A DNA stretch of 64,000 nucleotides from Ascidia mentula (taxonomy: Eukaryota; Chordata; Ascidiacea; Phlebobranchia; Ascidiidae). Below, piece after piece: positions 47,840 through 58,587 of the stretch. Within the stretch, counting starts at the first letter, position 1. Every line of letters starts with the position of its first letter. The DNA lies in assembly GCA_947561715.1 (NCBI GenBank), contig OX387201.1:15080001-15144000 (forward strand), read 5' to 3'. A program made the translations under genes and the position numbers. Under the pieces are notes generated by a model, which worked only from the letters and a program-made list of their open reading frames with translations, was not told the DNA's origin and made no database searches.

Positions 47840-48450
47840 CTTTGCTTGTCCGTTACGCACGAATGGTGCAAGACTGCATTTTTTCATTATTTGAAAACTT
47901 CTTTTCCCTCACGTATCTTGCGCAACGCTGAAATGCGTGGGCTGCTGGTCACATTACAACAGATCGTGCAATGGTAAAGTTCAAACAAAGTTCGCCCGAC
48001 TTTGTGTATGGATTCCTCATTTCATTTGATTTCCAATATAATTTGCTATTTATATGCAATTGTGTTTATCTGAATAATTCAATTCAATTTACAACACCAA
48101 TTACTTTTCGACCCTATATACAGCAGATTCTCATATCTGATAATATATTTTTTATACCTGTAACGCTTGTTTGTTTTGTTTCGATTGTTTTTGTTTCAAA
48201 CAATTTCCTAAACCAAGCAGAACTGTTAACGTGGTGCCAAACATTCAGCGCACGCATTTCACAGACATGCTGTCATGATGCCCTGAGGTTGTATCGAGCT
48301 TGTACATTTACCGACTGCGTGGGTGTCTATTGCTAATGTTGAGCACACACGTTTTGTAATAACGTACTTCAGAAGTTCGGCGAAATCTGGATTTTTTAAA
48401 TTTCAACAACAAACAGAAACCCAGGAACACAACTCACGGGTTTTCTCATA
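47840..48450. other. Intergenic upstream of gene B
   Basis: AT-rich. The + frame at 47971-48336 lacks motif or splice support. This should hold the gene B promoter; no other feature is seen. Confidence 0.35.
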
Positions 48451-48454
48451 ATTC

Positions 48455-48650
48455 TGAGTATAAAGGGAATCAAACATGACTATTAACACTGTCATGTTTG
48501 AAAGAAGACGTTTCGGCACTTATGCCATCACAAAATTATGCTACACCAATCGCGTCATTCAAACTGATGATTGCATAAGTTTTTGCCGAAACGTCTTCTT
48601 TTAAAACATGACAGTGTTAACAGCAATATGGGCCAGTCTCTTTATACTCA
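48455..48650. repeat. Inverted-repeat element with hammerhead-like arms
   Basis: Outer arms TGAGTATAAAG (48455-48465) and CTTTATACTCA (48640-48650) enclose a longer imperfect palindrome. Both inner arms contain the GCCGAAACGTCTTC phrase in opposite senses. The + strand arm has CTGATGA at 48564-48570 and GAAACGTC at 48588-48595. It is a snap-back Penelope-like terminal structure or a derived MITE-like element. No protein is encoded. Confidence 0.65.
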
Positions 48651-48809
48651 AAACAGAAACCCGGTAAAGCAAATGTGCACATGTTTAGCCCGAAAACGAG
48701 GCAGATTTGTCACAATTTCATTCTACGTACACAAGTTTTTCGGTTTTGTTTCAAGTAGGTTAACTACTCACAGTAGTATATCAATATGTTAACTTTATTC
48801 CACAAGACT

Positions 48810-49059
48810 ATAATAATGTATTAAAATCCAAACACAGCGATCTTCAGACAGCTCAGATCGATTTATTTAGAGAAAAATATATTTCGCCTAAAAACGGCAT
48901 CATCAGTTTCTCCATTTACCAAAAATTACGCAAAAGATATATGGCTTACACAAATGGAGAAACTGATGATGCCGTTTTTAGGCGAAATATATTTTTCTCT
49001 AAATAAATCGATCTGAGCTGTCTGAAGATCGCTGTGTTTGGATTTTAATACATTATTAT
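48810..49059. repeat. Perfect 108-bp inverted repeat
   Basis: Positions 48810-48917 and 48952-49059 are exact reverse complements over 108 bp by direct comparison, separated by a 34-bp loop. Each arm holds a hammerhead-like core (on the + strand CTGATGA 48963-48969, a GCC/GGC stem, GAAATATA 48984-48991, with GAGAAA/TTTCTC as helix I). The 14-bp direct repeat ATTCCACAAGACTA flanks the segment at 48797-48810 and 49132-49145, as a target-site duplication would. A perfect palindrome of this size implies very recent formation. Confidence 0.85.
48957..48999 (+). ncRNA. Hammerhead-like motif in hairpin arm
   Basis: Helix I GAGAAA (48957-48962) pairs with TTTCTC (48994-48999). The core is CTGATGA, stem II is a 3-bp GCC/GGC with a T-rich loop, and GAAATATA follows with a self-complementary ATAT. 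There is an extra nucleotide before stem II, as in the other copies. An identical motif lies on the minus strand of the opposite arm. Confidence 0.4.
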
Positions 49060-49145
49060 TGATACGGTGTGCGATCGACAGCCTGCCAGGGGCCTTTGGT
49101 TTTTTTGATCCAGATTTGATTTACTAATCACATTCCACAAGACTA

Positions 49146-49890
49146 ATTTTTTTTGCGGCTGCGTAACGCGATTGACTTAGAATGTGTTCTAAATTGATCA
49201 AAAAAAGACTGACAGGTAACCAACGTTGTATCAAAGCGCTCAATTATGAGCAACAGTGCACGGGGTAGCGTCAGAGCAAGATGTTACAAGCATATATCAA
49301 CGGCCAGTTGCGCAAATTTGACGTAGAAAAATATGTCACATATCTTATACGTTGTTAATTTACTGCAATTGTCACAAATTCACGCGGGTAAATATTGTAA
49401 ATTAAAACTGATTTCAAAACATGCAAAATTTCACTTGAACAAAACCGTCCGGCAAATTTATGATACATACAAGTGAAAGACATTTACTACACAAATATTG
49501 CGAAACACGCTAGTTAGCTTTATACTTGGGAAGGGCGCTTAGTAATCCAGAACGTATATTTACTGAAGCCAATCTTATTACTTGATCGTCAATTGCGTCT
49601 AGCGAATTTGATGATTTCGTCACAGCGGTTATGTCTGTTGCCTATAGCTACCCTTGCAATTTTTCTCGACGGTGCTGGGGCAATAAGTCGCATTAAAGGT
49701 CGACTGACCTGCTGGCTATTACCACTAAATTGTTTGTCCACTTATTCACTTGGCTGAGAGGTGGACAGGAGGTTTAATTCGAATAATTGTTTATTTAGAA
49801 AATAGAATGCAAATAAACGATTAAATTTTGAATAGAATAAAATCAAATGGGTCAAATAGATTAAAAACGAAATAGACTGGTGAAAAACGA
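49146..49890. other. Intergenic, nothing recognised
   Basis: No open frame of note; AT-rich, between the hairpin element and the transposase remnant. I looked for a terminal inverted repeat of the transposon here and could not find a convincing one. Confidence 0.4.
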
Positions 49891-50191
49891 CGAAAGCGTT
49901 ACCGTATAGAACAGGCAGTTACATGAAATGCGACACTGAAAGAGAAAGGCAGTGGTCCCCTAAATACCATGAACATTTGAGTCTCTAGCCCAGTATTTTT
50001 CAACCTTTTTGAGCCACGGAACACTATTTTTATCAAAATAATCTTGCGGAACACCAAATTGTTGGAAATACTGCGCGGCATTGTACTTAACCAGCAACAG
50101 GCTCGCGCAATTACATTCTTATCATTACAAAACGAATCTTTTTTTTTCACAACAATGAAACATTCAAACTGATGATAGTGGATAATTACTT

Positions 50192-51881
50192 TCATAAAAA
50201 CGATTTTCGCAGTTCTTTTCCGTGCCGACCTAAATCCCCCAACAACAAACTGTTCCACAGCGCAATTTTCGGAAGATAGTTGTCACAAAACTTTGATATT
50301 ATTTTTGGACAGAAGAACGCATTGGTTGGGTTGGAATCCGATGACGAAAAACCAGATTTCGCTGCAATAATTACCTTTTTGAAATGCTGTGAAAATCGGT
50401 TTTCATTGCAACTTGGTTGAAACGAGTCTTGTTCGTCTTCTTCTTCTTGACCTGTTTCAGACCACGTGGCGCAATATTCCATTGTTTCTTTGTTTATTTT
50501 TTTACTTAAAATGTCCCAACTGGATTGAGCTATTTGGTGTTCATTTTCGCAAAAAACCCGCGTTGCGTGAAACAAAATGTCGCCGATTTCTTCCATACTG
50601 TTGGCGGCCACCAACAATGCCATGATATACATAGATTCCATGCACCTTTTTTTATTTAATCCACAAAGTTGTTTAAAATTTTTCATTATATGACTCGTGC
50701 ATAAATGAAGAAACGGTTTTTCGTTTAATTGTCTGTTGGTAGCCGCCCCAGATACAATAGAATAACACCTATCAGCGTACGATTCGAAATCTTCTATCAT
50801 ATATTCCGTTAACAAAGCGCGAATTATGGCCATGGAACCATCGCAAATAATAAGTTTTACCCTTGTTTTTCCAGCAAATTTTTTTTCATCACTTTTAAAC
50901 GTTTTCAAAAAATGAGAAATCGATGTAACGTTATGCCTATTGGTGACATATGTCGCAACAGCTAAAGGTGCGGTGCCTTTGGTGGGATTTCTTACTACAA
51001 TTTCATAGGCGTAGAAATGCGAATGATTTTTTTGTTTTTTACAACGCTTTCGGTGGCATCAATATACATTATGTCGACCTTTGGTGAAATTTGTGTTGTA
51101 AATCAACAAACACCAATCGGCGAGTTTCGAGTCAAAACTGGAAAGTGTTGATAAAACCTCAGTTATTTTTCTGATTTGTACATTGGGCATGCTCCTACCT
51201 TTCTTTTGCAAAGGGACATTACAAGCTGTTGCGCTGTCAACGGGTGCGTTACAAGACATTTCTTTTATAATTTTAACAGGTGTATTAGAGGACGTTTCTT
51301 CCTTAATTTTAACAGGGGTATCAGAAGCGGATGCGTCAAGTGACCAATCACATAATGCGTTTCCCGTAGAAACATCCTAACCTTCAACAAAACTGCTTGA
51401 TGAAGCACAAAGGTTGTCAACATTAGCAAGGGCTTCAGTTATTTTTACAATGTTCTTTACCCAAAAGCGTTTTAGTCGCTTCGCTTGTTCATTAATTTTC
51501 GGCTTAGATAGTTTACCTTTAAAATAGGTTTTTGTCAGTTGTCTCCATGCGGAGACAGAATGGGGGACGAACAAAAGGTATTTGCTTAAAGCTTCAACAA
51601 ACAATTTTGTTGTTATTTCACCTGAAGCACATCGTGGTATGTCACAAGTGCTTTGGACTCTTCGCTGTACGTTGCTGCTTCGTGTTTTAGGTACCGTGGG
51701 GCCTTTAGAATAGTGAGTAGTTATATTAAGATGTTAATTTTTTTTTATTTTGTCTTACCTGCACACGACTTGGTTTGTGCTGTCGGATACGCTCAGAGCG
51801 CAGTGATGTGTTATCATTGCAAAGTTCATATTGGCTGGAAACATGTTCCGAGGAATAACAGTGAAAGCACCACTTTGTAGC
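50192..51881 (-). pseudogene. Broken DNA-transposon transposase (possibly MULE-type)
   Basis: A discontinuous minus-strand frame. The 5'-most visible part (51880-51759) is Cys/His-rich (CFHC, EH, C, H) and ends at a GTAAG donor; a plausible acceptor leads to 51702. The frame continues to an in-frame TAG at 51377-51379, resumes to about 51060, changes frame across 51060-51020, and then runs open as a 238-codon stretch (50908-50192). Two catalytic-type Asp contexts are visible: IMYIDATE near 51050 and LIICDGSMA near 50845, followed by a C-x-SHIMKNFK segment. The D-D spacing and sequence recall MULE-like DDE transposases, but I am unsure of the superfamily. The N-terminus runs into the duplication junction at 51881/51882. 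Confidence 0.6.
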
Positions 51882-54800
51882 TTGTGTACTGTTATCCAAA
51901 CCCATGCAATGGTGGAAGGTGCTCAGAAGATGAAAGCGGTTATAATTGCGCATGCCCAGACAGAGCGACCGGACGCAATTGCTCAATCGGTAAGATGTTC
52001 ACCTTTTGCCCCTTGTACAGTTTCCGTTCAAGCAGAACTCTTTAAAACAGCGGCACTGATGGGCAAAAGCTGAGCTTTTACCAACTTGGTTAAAGTTTTA
52101 TTCTGCAAGTTGGTACTGTTTTTAGGTTACGCGACTGGACAAAAAAGTCTTAACATCAGCACTTGGGAGTCGGAGTCATTAAACATGAGTGTGACATACG
52201 ATTCTTGCAAAATTGAAAATGCTACCCATGTGGAATTATCCATTGATGGCGAAGTGTCCTCTTTGGTGCAAGTGAAACTTCAGAAAATATTTAATTGGGG
52301 TTTTGTAGTCATTTTATCAAAACGGACTGCTGTGAAAATAAACTGGAGTTTAATACCGATTCGACTCGAATGGAAAGCTCGCTTTGGTAAGATTTAGTTG
52401 TACCTCGATGGATGTGAATCAATACGGGACAGAGTGTTTTTTGTAACAACTCAGTAACATTGATGGTGTTTTCCGCACCCAAGTCACTTTGTTTCTTGCA
52501 GGCAATATGCATACCGGTGGTAGTTTTTGAGTAAAAAATCATTCGTAATATTCCCTTTCTGCATCACTAGCAAAATCCTGATTGTTGAACATGTTTGTTA
52601 GCGGTAAATGTTTAGCAATATCTGTTGCTAGCAATTCTGTAAAGAAATAAAGATAGATGTGGTTTGTCGTTAATCAGTTTACAATTCCGACACATATTTT
52701 TTAGTCTGCAAAGAACGGAGGTTAGTTTCTGCAAGCGTACATACCGTTAAACCGTATCCTTAATTTTCCCGCAGAGTCATTATATTTTGAAAACAACTGC
52801 AATAACCAAGGAGTATGTATAAATACTGAAAATGGGACTGCATGTACATGTCAAGGACGTTACACTGGAAAATACTGCGAGACAGGTCAATTAGTCCCTA
52901 TCCCATTGTGTTTTTTTTTGTAGTTTTTGTCTTCTCGTGGTGTAATTTGAACGGCACATTTGTTATTAGTTCTCCCATATTGTCAAGGCAAGCCTTGTTT
53001 GAACAACGCAGTATGTGAGGACCTGTCTCATGGATATAAATGTTACTGTGCCCCGGGATTTGGTGGGGATAACTGTGAATATGGTATGTATGTGTTTGCG
53101 TTTCAAACAAAACCCCTGTTAATAGCGTTACATACTTTTTGTCACGATTTTCAGTTCAAAAAGTAATCCATTCAAAATAATTTGCACACCGTTCTAATAC
53201 AGTTATTAAAATGTTTTCATTTCCACTAAATAAATCGACCCCGGATTTTGATAGCTTAAAATTAAAAATGATTCTTTTTGCATTTTCTCGGTATATATTT
53301 ATTTGCATATTTATTATATAGCTCAAATCAATTAACCTAAAATACTTTTTAATTAAGGTAACTAAGTCATATCGTTTTATTGTAAGGTGTCCACAGTGAA
53401 ATATTGCTGCTTCCGGTAGAAATGGATAGAACTTACACATACAAGTATGTCGTGTTCAATTCCTGTTACCTCGAAGAACCAATCCGTGTAGATTTGGAGG
53501 TGTTGAACCTGGGGAATTATCACCACTATTTTTCCTCAAGGGTTTATCAAAAGTACCGAAACGGCTTTCATCTGGGTGTTTACAGAAATTATTACCGACC
53601 TGTCGTTCAAACCATAACTGAGTATCGAATCCGCTACTCGGCAATTTTTGGTAAATAAACCGTTATCCTACTGCATGATTGCCAATTTTGGATCGTATTT
53701 CCTTCTAGAGAAAACTTGATTAGGTTTGTGATCAAATGGAAAACCGTTCGTGACTGAAAATCAAAATTTTGCTCCTATTTAAGAATAGTCTTTACATCTT
53801 TCATAGCATTTACCTTTGTGCAGCTCGCACTTACAAGTAATGTAGTTAAGATTTCATCAGTGCAAATGTGTATCGCAGCGTCGACAAACTTTACCGACAA
53901 TCCCTGCAAAAACAATGCTGAATGCACTGTTACAAACAGGGATGACTTTTTCTGCAACTGTACTAAACCATTCCGTGGTCAACTTTGCCAAAAGAGTAAG
54001 TTTTTCTGCACTTTGAAACGGTTGCTCACTTTTTCAGCAATTAATTTTGTCCAGAGATAATTAAATGCTCATCACGACCGTGCCGAAACGGTGGTACATG
54101 CAACGACACGGAAATAGGTTACAGGTGCACGTGCAAAGATGGTTATAAAGGATCGCATTGTGCACGAGGTAAATGGGTTGGTATAGAAAATACAATATTT
54201 GTATTTATGTGATAGTGTGTCGCGAAATCATGTTAACATCACAAATAAGTGAAACCAAACATGTTTCGGTTCATTTTAATTTGCCATGAGTTCTTGCAAA
54301 TAGGTTGATTAGTCACCAAATATCGACAACGCATTATAACACACCAATTAGCATGATAAGTTATACACCACTGTCAATTAAAGTTCATTAAACTTTAAAA
54401 AAAATTGCATTTAATTGCATTAAAAACAAATGAATGTTTTAAATTTTTCAAGTGTTTAAGGTTCGGATTTGTCAACAGGGAGCGTCTAATAACCTGTGAA
54501 TTAACATTTCTACGTTGCGATTCACGCGTCTCTAAAAATGGGTATTAACGTAAATAAAGGTCAACGACAATCACCGTAAAAAAATTTAAAATTTGGGATG
54601 TTTTGAAAAAATATAAGCATTGTAAAAAAAAATTTTTAAACCTGTTTTTACGTTATTGATATTTACAAACTGTGTAAAAGCTTAAAAATAACGCGTCTGG
54701 TCATTTTTTTCTTTAGTTCGGTTTACCGGAAATTATTCATTGGAAATAAAATCGGGTCGGGTTGCCTCAACAACAGTTAATGTTGTTTACGACGACTGCC

Positions 54801-55666
54801 ATAACCGATTGGCGAAGGAGATCCAGGCGGAAGCTTTCATCAACAAATCTGCCAACTTGTTTTTAAATGTGGAAAATGTTCAAGTCCAACCGTGGGGATT
54901 CACCGCTACTGTTCGACGAAAAGATGGCCGAAGTAGTTGGGGCACATACAGGATATATATCAATTACATTGCATGGTTTAGTGAGTATTTTGTTTTTGCG
55001 GAGGTCCTTAATTGATCAATTTTTAGGCAAGATTTATTGGCACTTGCGCGGAATAGTATTTAAAAAAAAATTTGATGGAAAAACGTCTAGAAATGAAATA
55101 TGCGTCTATCACAACAACATATCCGCACTTATTTTATTTGAACTAATTTTCACATTTAAACAACTGCTCTTGGTATTACTAGACGATAGAGGTACCCAGA
55201 GTGAGATGTGCTATAATGGTGGAAGATGTGAAAACGTATTGAACGGACCCATCTGCCATTGTAAACCTGGATTTATAGGAAGACAGTGCAAAAAAGGTAA
55301 ATGGCCAAACACAGTAAATCAAATTCTCACCAAAATTTAAACCCATGTTTGTTAAATTGCTACAAGCTAATTGTGTACTTTAGTTGACCATTGCCTGAGC
55401 AATCCATGTTACAACGGTGGAAAATGTCAAAATGATGAAAAAACTGGATTTACATGTGAATGTCTTGATGGATTTGTTGGAGTCAAATGTTCTGTTGGTT
55501 AGTTTTTTACTGAAGGAATCACATCAACGATGTCTTAAATCGTTCTGTTCCAAACGCACATTGTCTCACAAGGTTGTATTTTTTTACAGATGTAGCTGCT
55601 TTGAAAAAATCATCATATTCCTCTGACACGATTGACGTCGACAAATCGAAAGATATGCTTTATTAA
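51882..55666 (+). pseudogene. 5'-truncated duplicate of gene A (modules 7-9 and tail)
   Basis: The copy starts within the EGFb exon of module 6 (remnant to 51989; an in-frame stop lies just upstream of the junction and no in-phase acceptor is present). Complete exons follow: WGF7 52126-52386, EGFa 52775-52885, EGFb 52970-53083, WGF8 53387-53650, EGFa 53879-53995, EGFb 54055-54168, WGF9 54717-54980, EGFa 55183-55296, EGFb 55384-55497, tail 55590-55666. All lengths and phases match gene A, but there is no signal peptide exon. It could be expressed only if a new promoter and start were captured. The last base of WGF9 before its donor is A instead of G. Of 18 changed residues in the intact exons, 14 are in WGF domains. 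Confidence 0.8.
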
Positions 55667-55779
55667 CACGACTTCGAGCGTTTGCTATCCACACTCAATG
55701 TATAAAACCGATTAGTGTATTTCGTATGATTTGTGTGTCCGTTGTCTGTCACATGTACATTGAGCTCCAGTTCTACTTG

Positions 55780-55785
55780 AATAAA
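55780..55785 (+). terminator. Polyadenylation signal of the truncated gene A copy
   Basis: AATAAA preserved at the position equivalent to 27280-27285. Confidence 0.4.
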
Positions 55786-55924
55786 TAGCAATGCATTTCA
55801 CGTTTCGCGAAAAAAATTGTCGAAACACTATTTTGGTTAGGTACACATCTGACGGATTTACACATAATTTTAAGAAGAAAAAGACTGGCCCATACTGTTG
55901 TTAACATTGTCATGTTTAAAAGAA

Positions 55925-55956
55925 GACGTTTCGGCAAAAACTTATGCCATCATCAG
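55925..55956 (-). ncRNA. Hammerhead-like motif (duplicate)
   Basis: Copy of the motif at 27425-27456 with an unchanged core; it is here because of the segmental duplication. Confidence 0.4.
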
Positions 55957-56085
55957 TTTGAATGACGCGGTTGGTGTAGCTCCATCATTATAAGGAGCGG
56001 ACCTGACGAACGTCACAGATAAGGCTCGCGCGGGTGGTGACGTCATGTTGTTATCGGCCACACACCACTTGAGGGCGCAGTATGC

Positions 56086-56169
56086 GACGCAAACCGCAAA
56101 AATACACAATAAACAGCATGTTTCTTTTGTGTTTTATGCCTTTTTTTGTGTACTTTTCCGTTTTGCGTC
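56086..56169. repeat. Inverted repeat (duplicate, decayed right arm)
   Basis: Copy of the 27586-27669 inverted repeat. The right arm has a T-run in place of the paired bases, so the stem is weaker than in the first copy. Confidence 0.5.
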
Positions 56170-56929
56170 TTCTTAGCTCTATTTCTTAGTATTCTTTGTC
56201 TCGCAATCGCAGCAATTATCTTTTTGTTTGTGCCGCGACTATGATATCGCCCTATATATTTGCGACTCTTTCCACAAATAATCAGAGATCATGGTTTTCG
56301 GTCTAACAGATCACAAAGTGATCTCACAGATCTTGGCTTTTGGTCTCATAGATCATAACATCAGTCCACCAGACCAAACTTAGTCCAAAAAAACAGAGAC
56401 CATCGGTGACGTGACCTACAGCCAACATAATGTCAGAAAAAGTAAGTTGCTACGTCGTAAGGCGGCCGAGTAACCCGCTTTCATACTTTTGTCAACTAAC
56501 ATCCCTCTGGTCAGAACGAGACTCCTCGTGACAGTCTTGATGTTGGGTTTCGCAGAGATACAATTTCATCAAAACCTTCCGACAAAACATTTCTTCGCGC
56601 CCCTTCAAGTACTTTATTACACGACATGCTTTGCAAAACATTAGCAATAGACACCCACGCAACATGTAACAACTTGAAACAACCTCCGGACATAGCGGTA
56701 CGTCTGTACTTGCCCGGTGCGATAGCCAGCAAAATCAGCATTATATTTAGGACGGGGATGTTAAACTAGGATTTTGATCATCAGAAAGGAAATTACTTTT
56801 GTGATGCTGTTGTAGTTTCTAAAAAGGTTATTGGTGCCATGAATACAATTGCATTATTTCGGTAAGAACGGATTTGTGCATACAACAGTATATCTTGGAA
56901 ATATCAACTTAAATAGCGCATACAAATAA

Positions 56930-57727
56930 ATTTAAAAATGCTGTTTCAACTGTTCTCTTGTTATTGCATAAGCTGCTGTAATGTCGCGAAAAGTCGCGAA
57001 CAGTTTAAACATAATTTTTTGGACTGGTGTTAATATCGTGAAGCTAAAGTCGAATTTGGGGTTGTCTTGCCAAAATGGCGCAAATGGTTGGAACAGCGTG
57101 GAAGATGGCATATTGTATTGTTCATCAGAATACACAGGAATATTCTGGGAAATACGTGAGTTCAATTATTTAATTAATATCATGACATTTTTGAATATTG
57201 CTTTAATTGCTTTCAAACAACGGTAAGAACAAATACAGATAATTCTTCTCTACCAATTTCATTTTTGCCTTCGTCAAATGTATTGGAAGAAGATGTAAAG
57301 CATAATTTACTGAACTCTACGCTCCTATTTTTAGGACTTGTTCATTGTCTTTCTAACCCATGCCATAGAGGTGAATGTATTGAACAGACAGGTGGTTATG
57401 AATGCATAATTGCCCGAATGGCTGGAAAGGAAAAAACGACATCCGTAAGAACGTGCAACATATTTTGCAGTTCCAGGTCTTTATGCTTCTTTATATTACA
57501 TTCGTAAAACGATTTTTTTTAATGAAATTGTTTTTAAGTTTTGCGGTAACCATGTCCGTCCTGACTGCGGGTTGGCTCCTTTACAATATATTTAATGAGT
57601 TTTTCTTCCAGAGGGGCCATGGATACAAGGTACTGGGTAGGGTCTCACAGATATTCGTCCGAACCTGGCAAAGAGATAGTTTTGAGTTACGATCGTCGCT
57701 ATAGCGGGGTTGCTAATGACGTCACGT
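56930..57727 (+). pseudogene. Decayed WGF/EGF gene fragment (duplicate)
   Basis: Second copy of the relic at 28430-29225: same three former exons, same frame damage, a few further substitutions and a 1-bp deletion near 57032. It was already broken before the duplication. Confidence 0.75.
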
Positions 57728-58587
57728 TAGTTGATAATGGTCAAGTGTGGTGATTATATTACAATATATCACTATGTAACCACAAAAGCAGAATTTGTTC
57801 TTGAAAACTCAGCAAGATCCGTGTTAATAAATTGCCGTTTTTGTAGTTGATATCACGTTTAACTTTGTTTACCAGAGTAAAATCTGCCTCAATGGAAAAT
57901 CAGAATTTGGTATCGAAGGAACACTTCTTTTTTTGACATATTTTTTTTTCTTTTTAAAGGTCCAAAATATCTCCATCGTTTGTCAAAACTGAGAAACTTG
58001 CTATACCCAAGTTGATGAAAGAGTTATATGTACAGATGGACCGTGCATTTGATGGGAATAAATCGGATGGTAATCAACAACCCTGCGCCAAACTTAATGC
58101 AAACACATTTGAAATGGTACATATACTAAAATCAACCGTTTGCACCAAAACATTCGTTCAAGACGATGTCTGATTTTCGTGTTGGTTTCTATTCAACAAT
58201 AATAAACACAACATAATGTTTTCAACATATTCAACAACCATGTTATGCAATTGTTTGCTTTTTCCACGTTTCCACAAAAGTATGGATATTGCTGATGGCT
58301 GCTTTAAAATTTAACTTTTCTATTAGAAATTGGTCGCAAGTGTGTAACGTTTGTGAAGGTTAAGTAGATAATTAGGAAGCCAAAACACACCGGGTGGTTT
58401 CATATAAATATGTCATTCTATGTAGGCTTATAGCAAACAATGATTCGTCAAAACAAAGGGCGCAACTAGAGCCATGAAAATTGATTGATTGATTTAACAG
58501 TCACTGTATATACATATATGTACAAACATTCGACCAAAAGTTATTCTGGAAAACACAAAATATTACAAAGGGAGTCAACGGGCTTGC

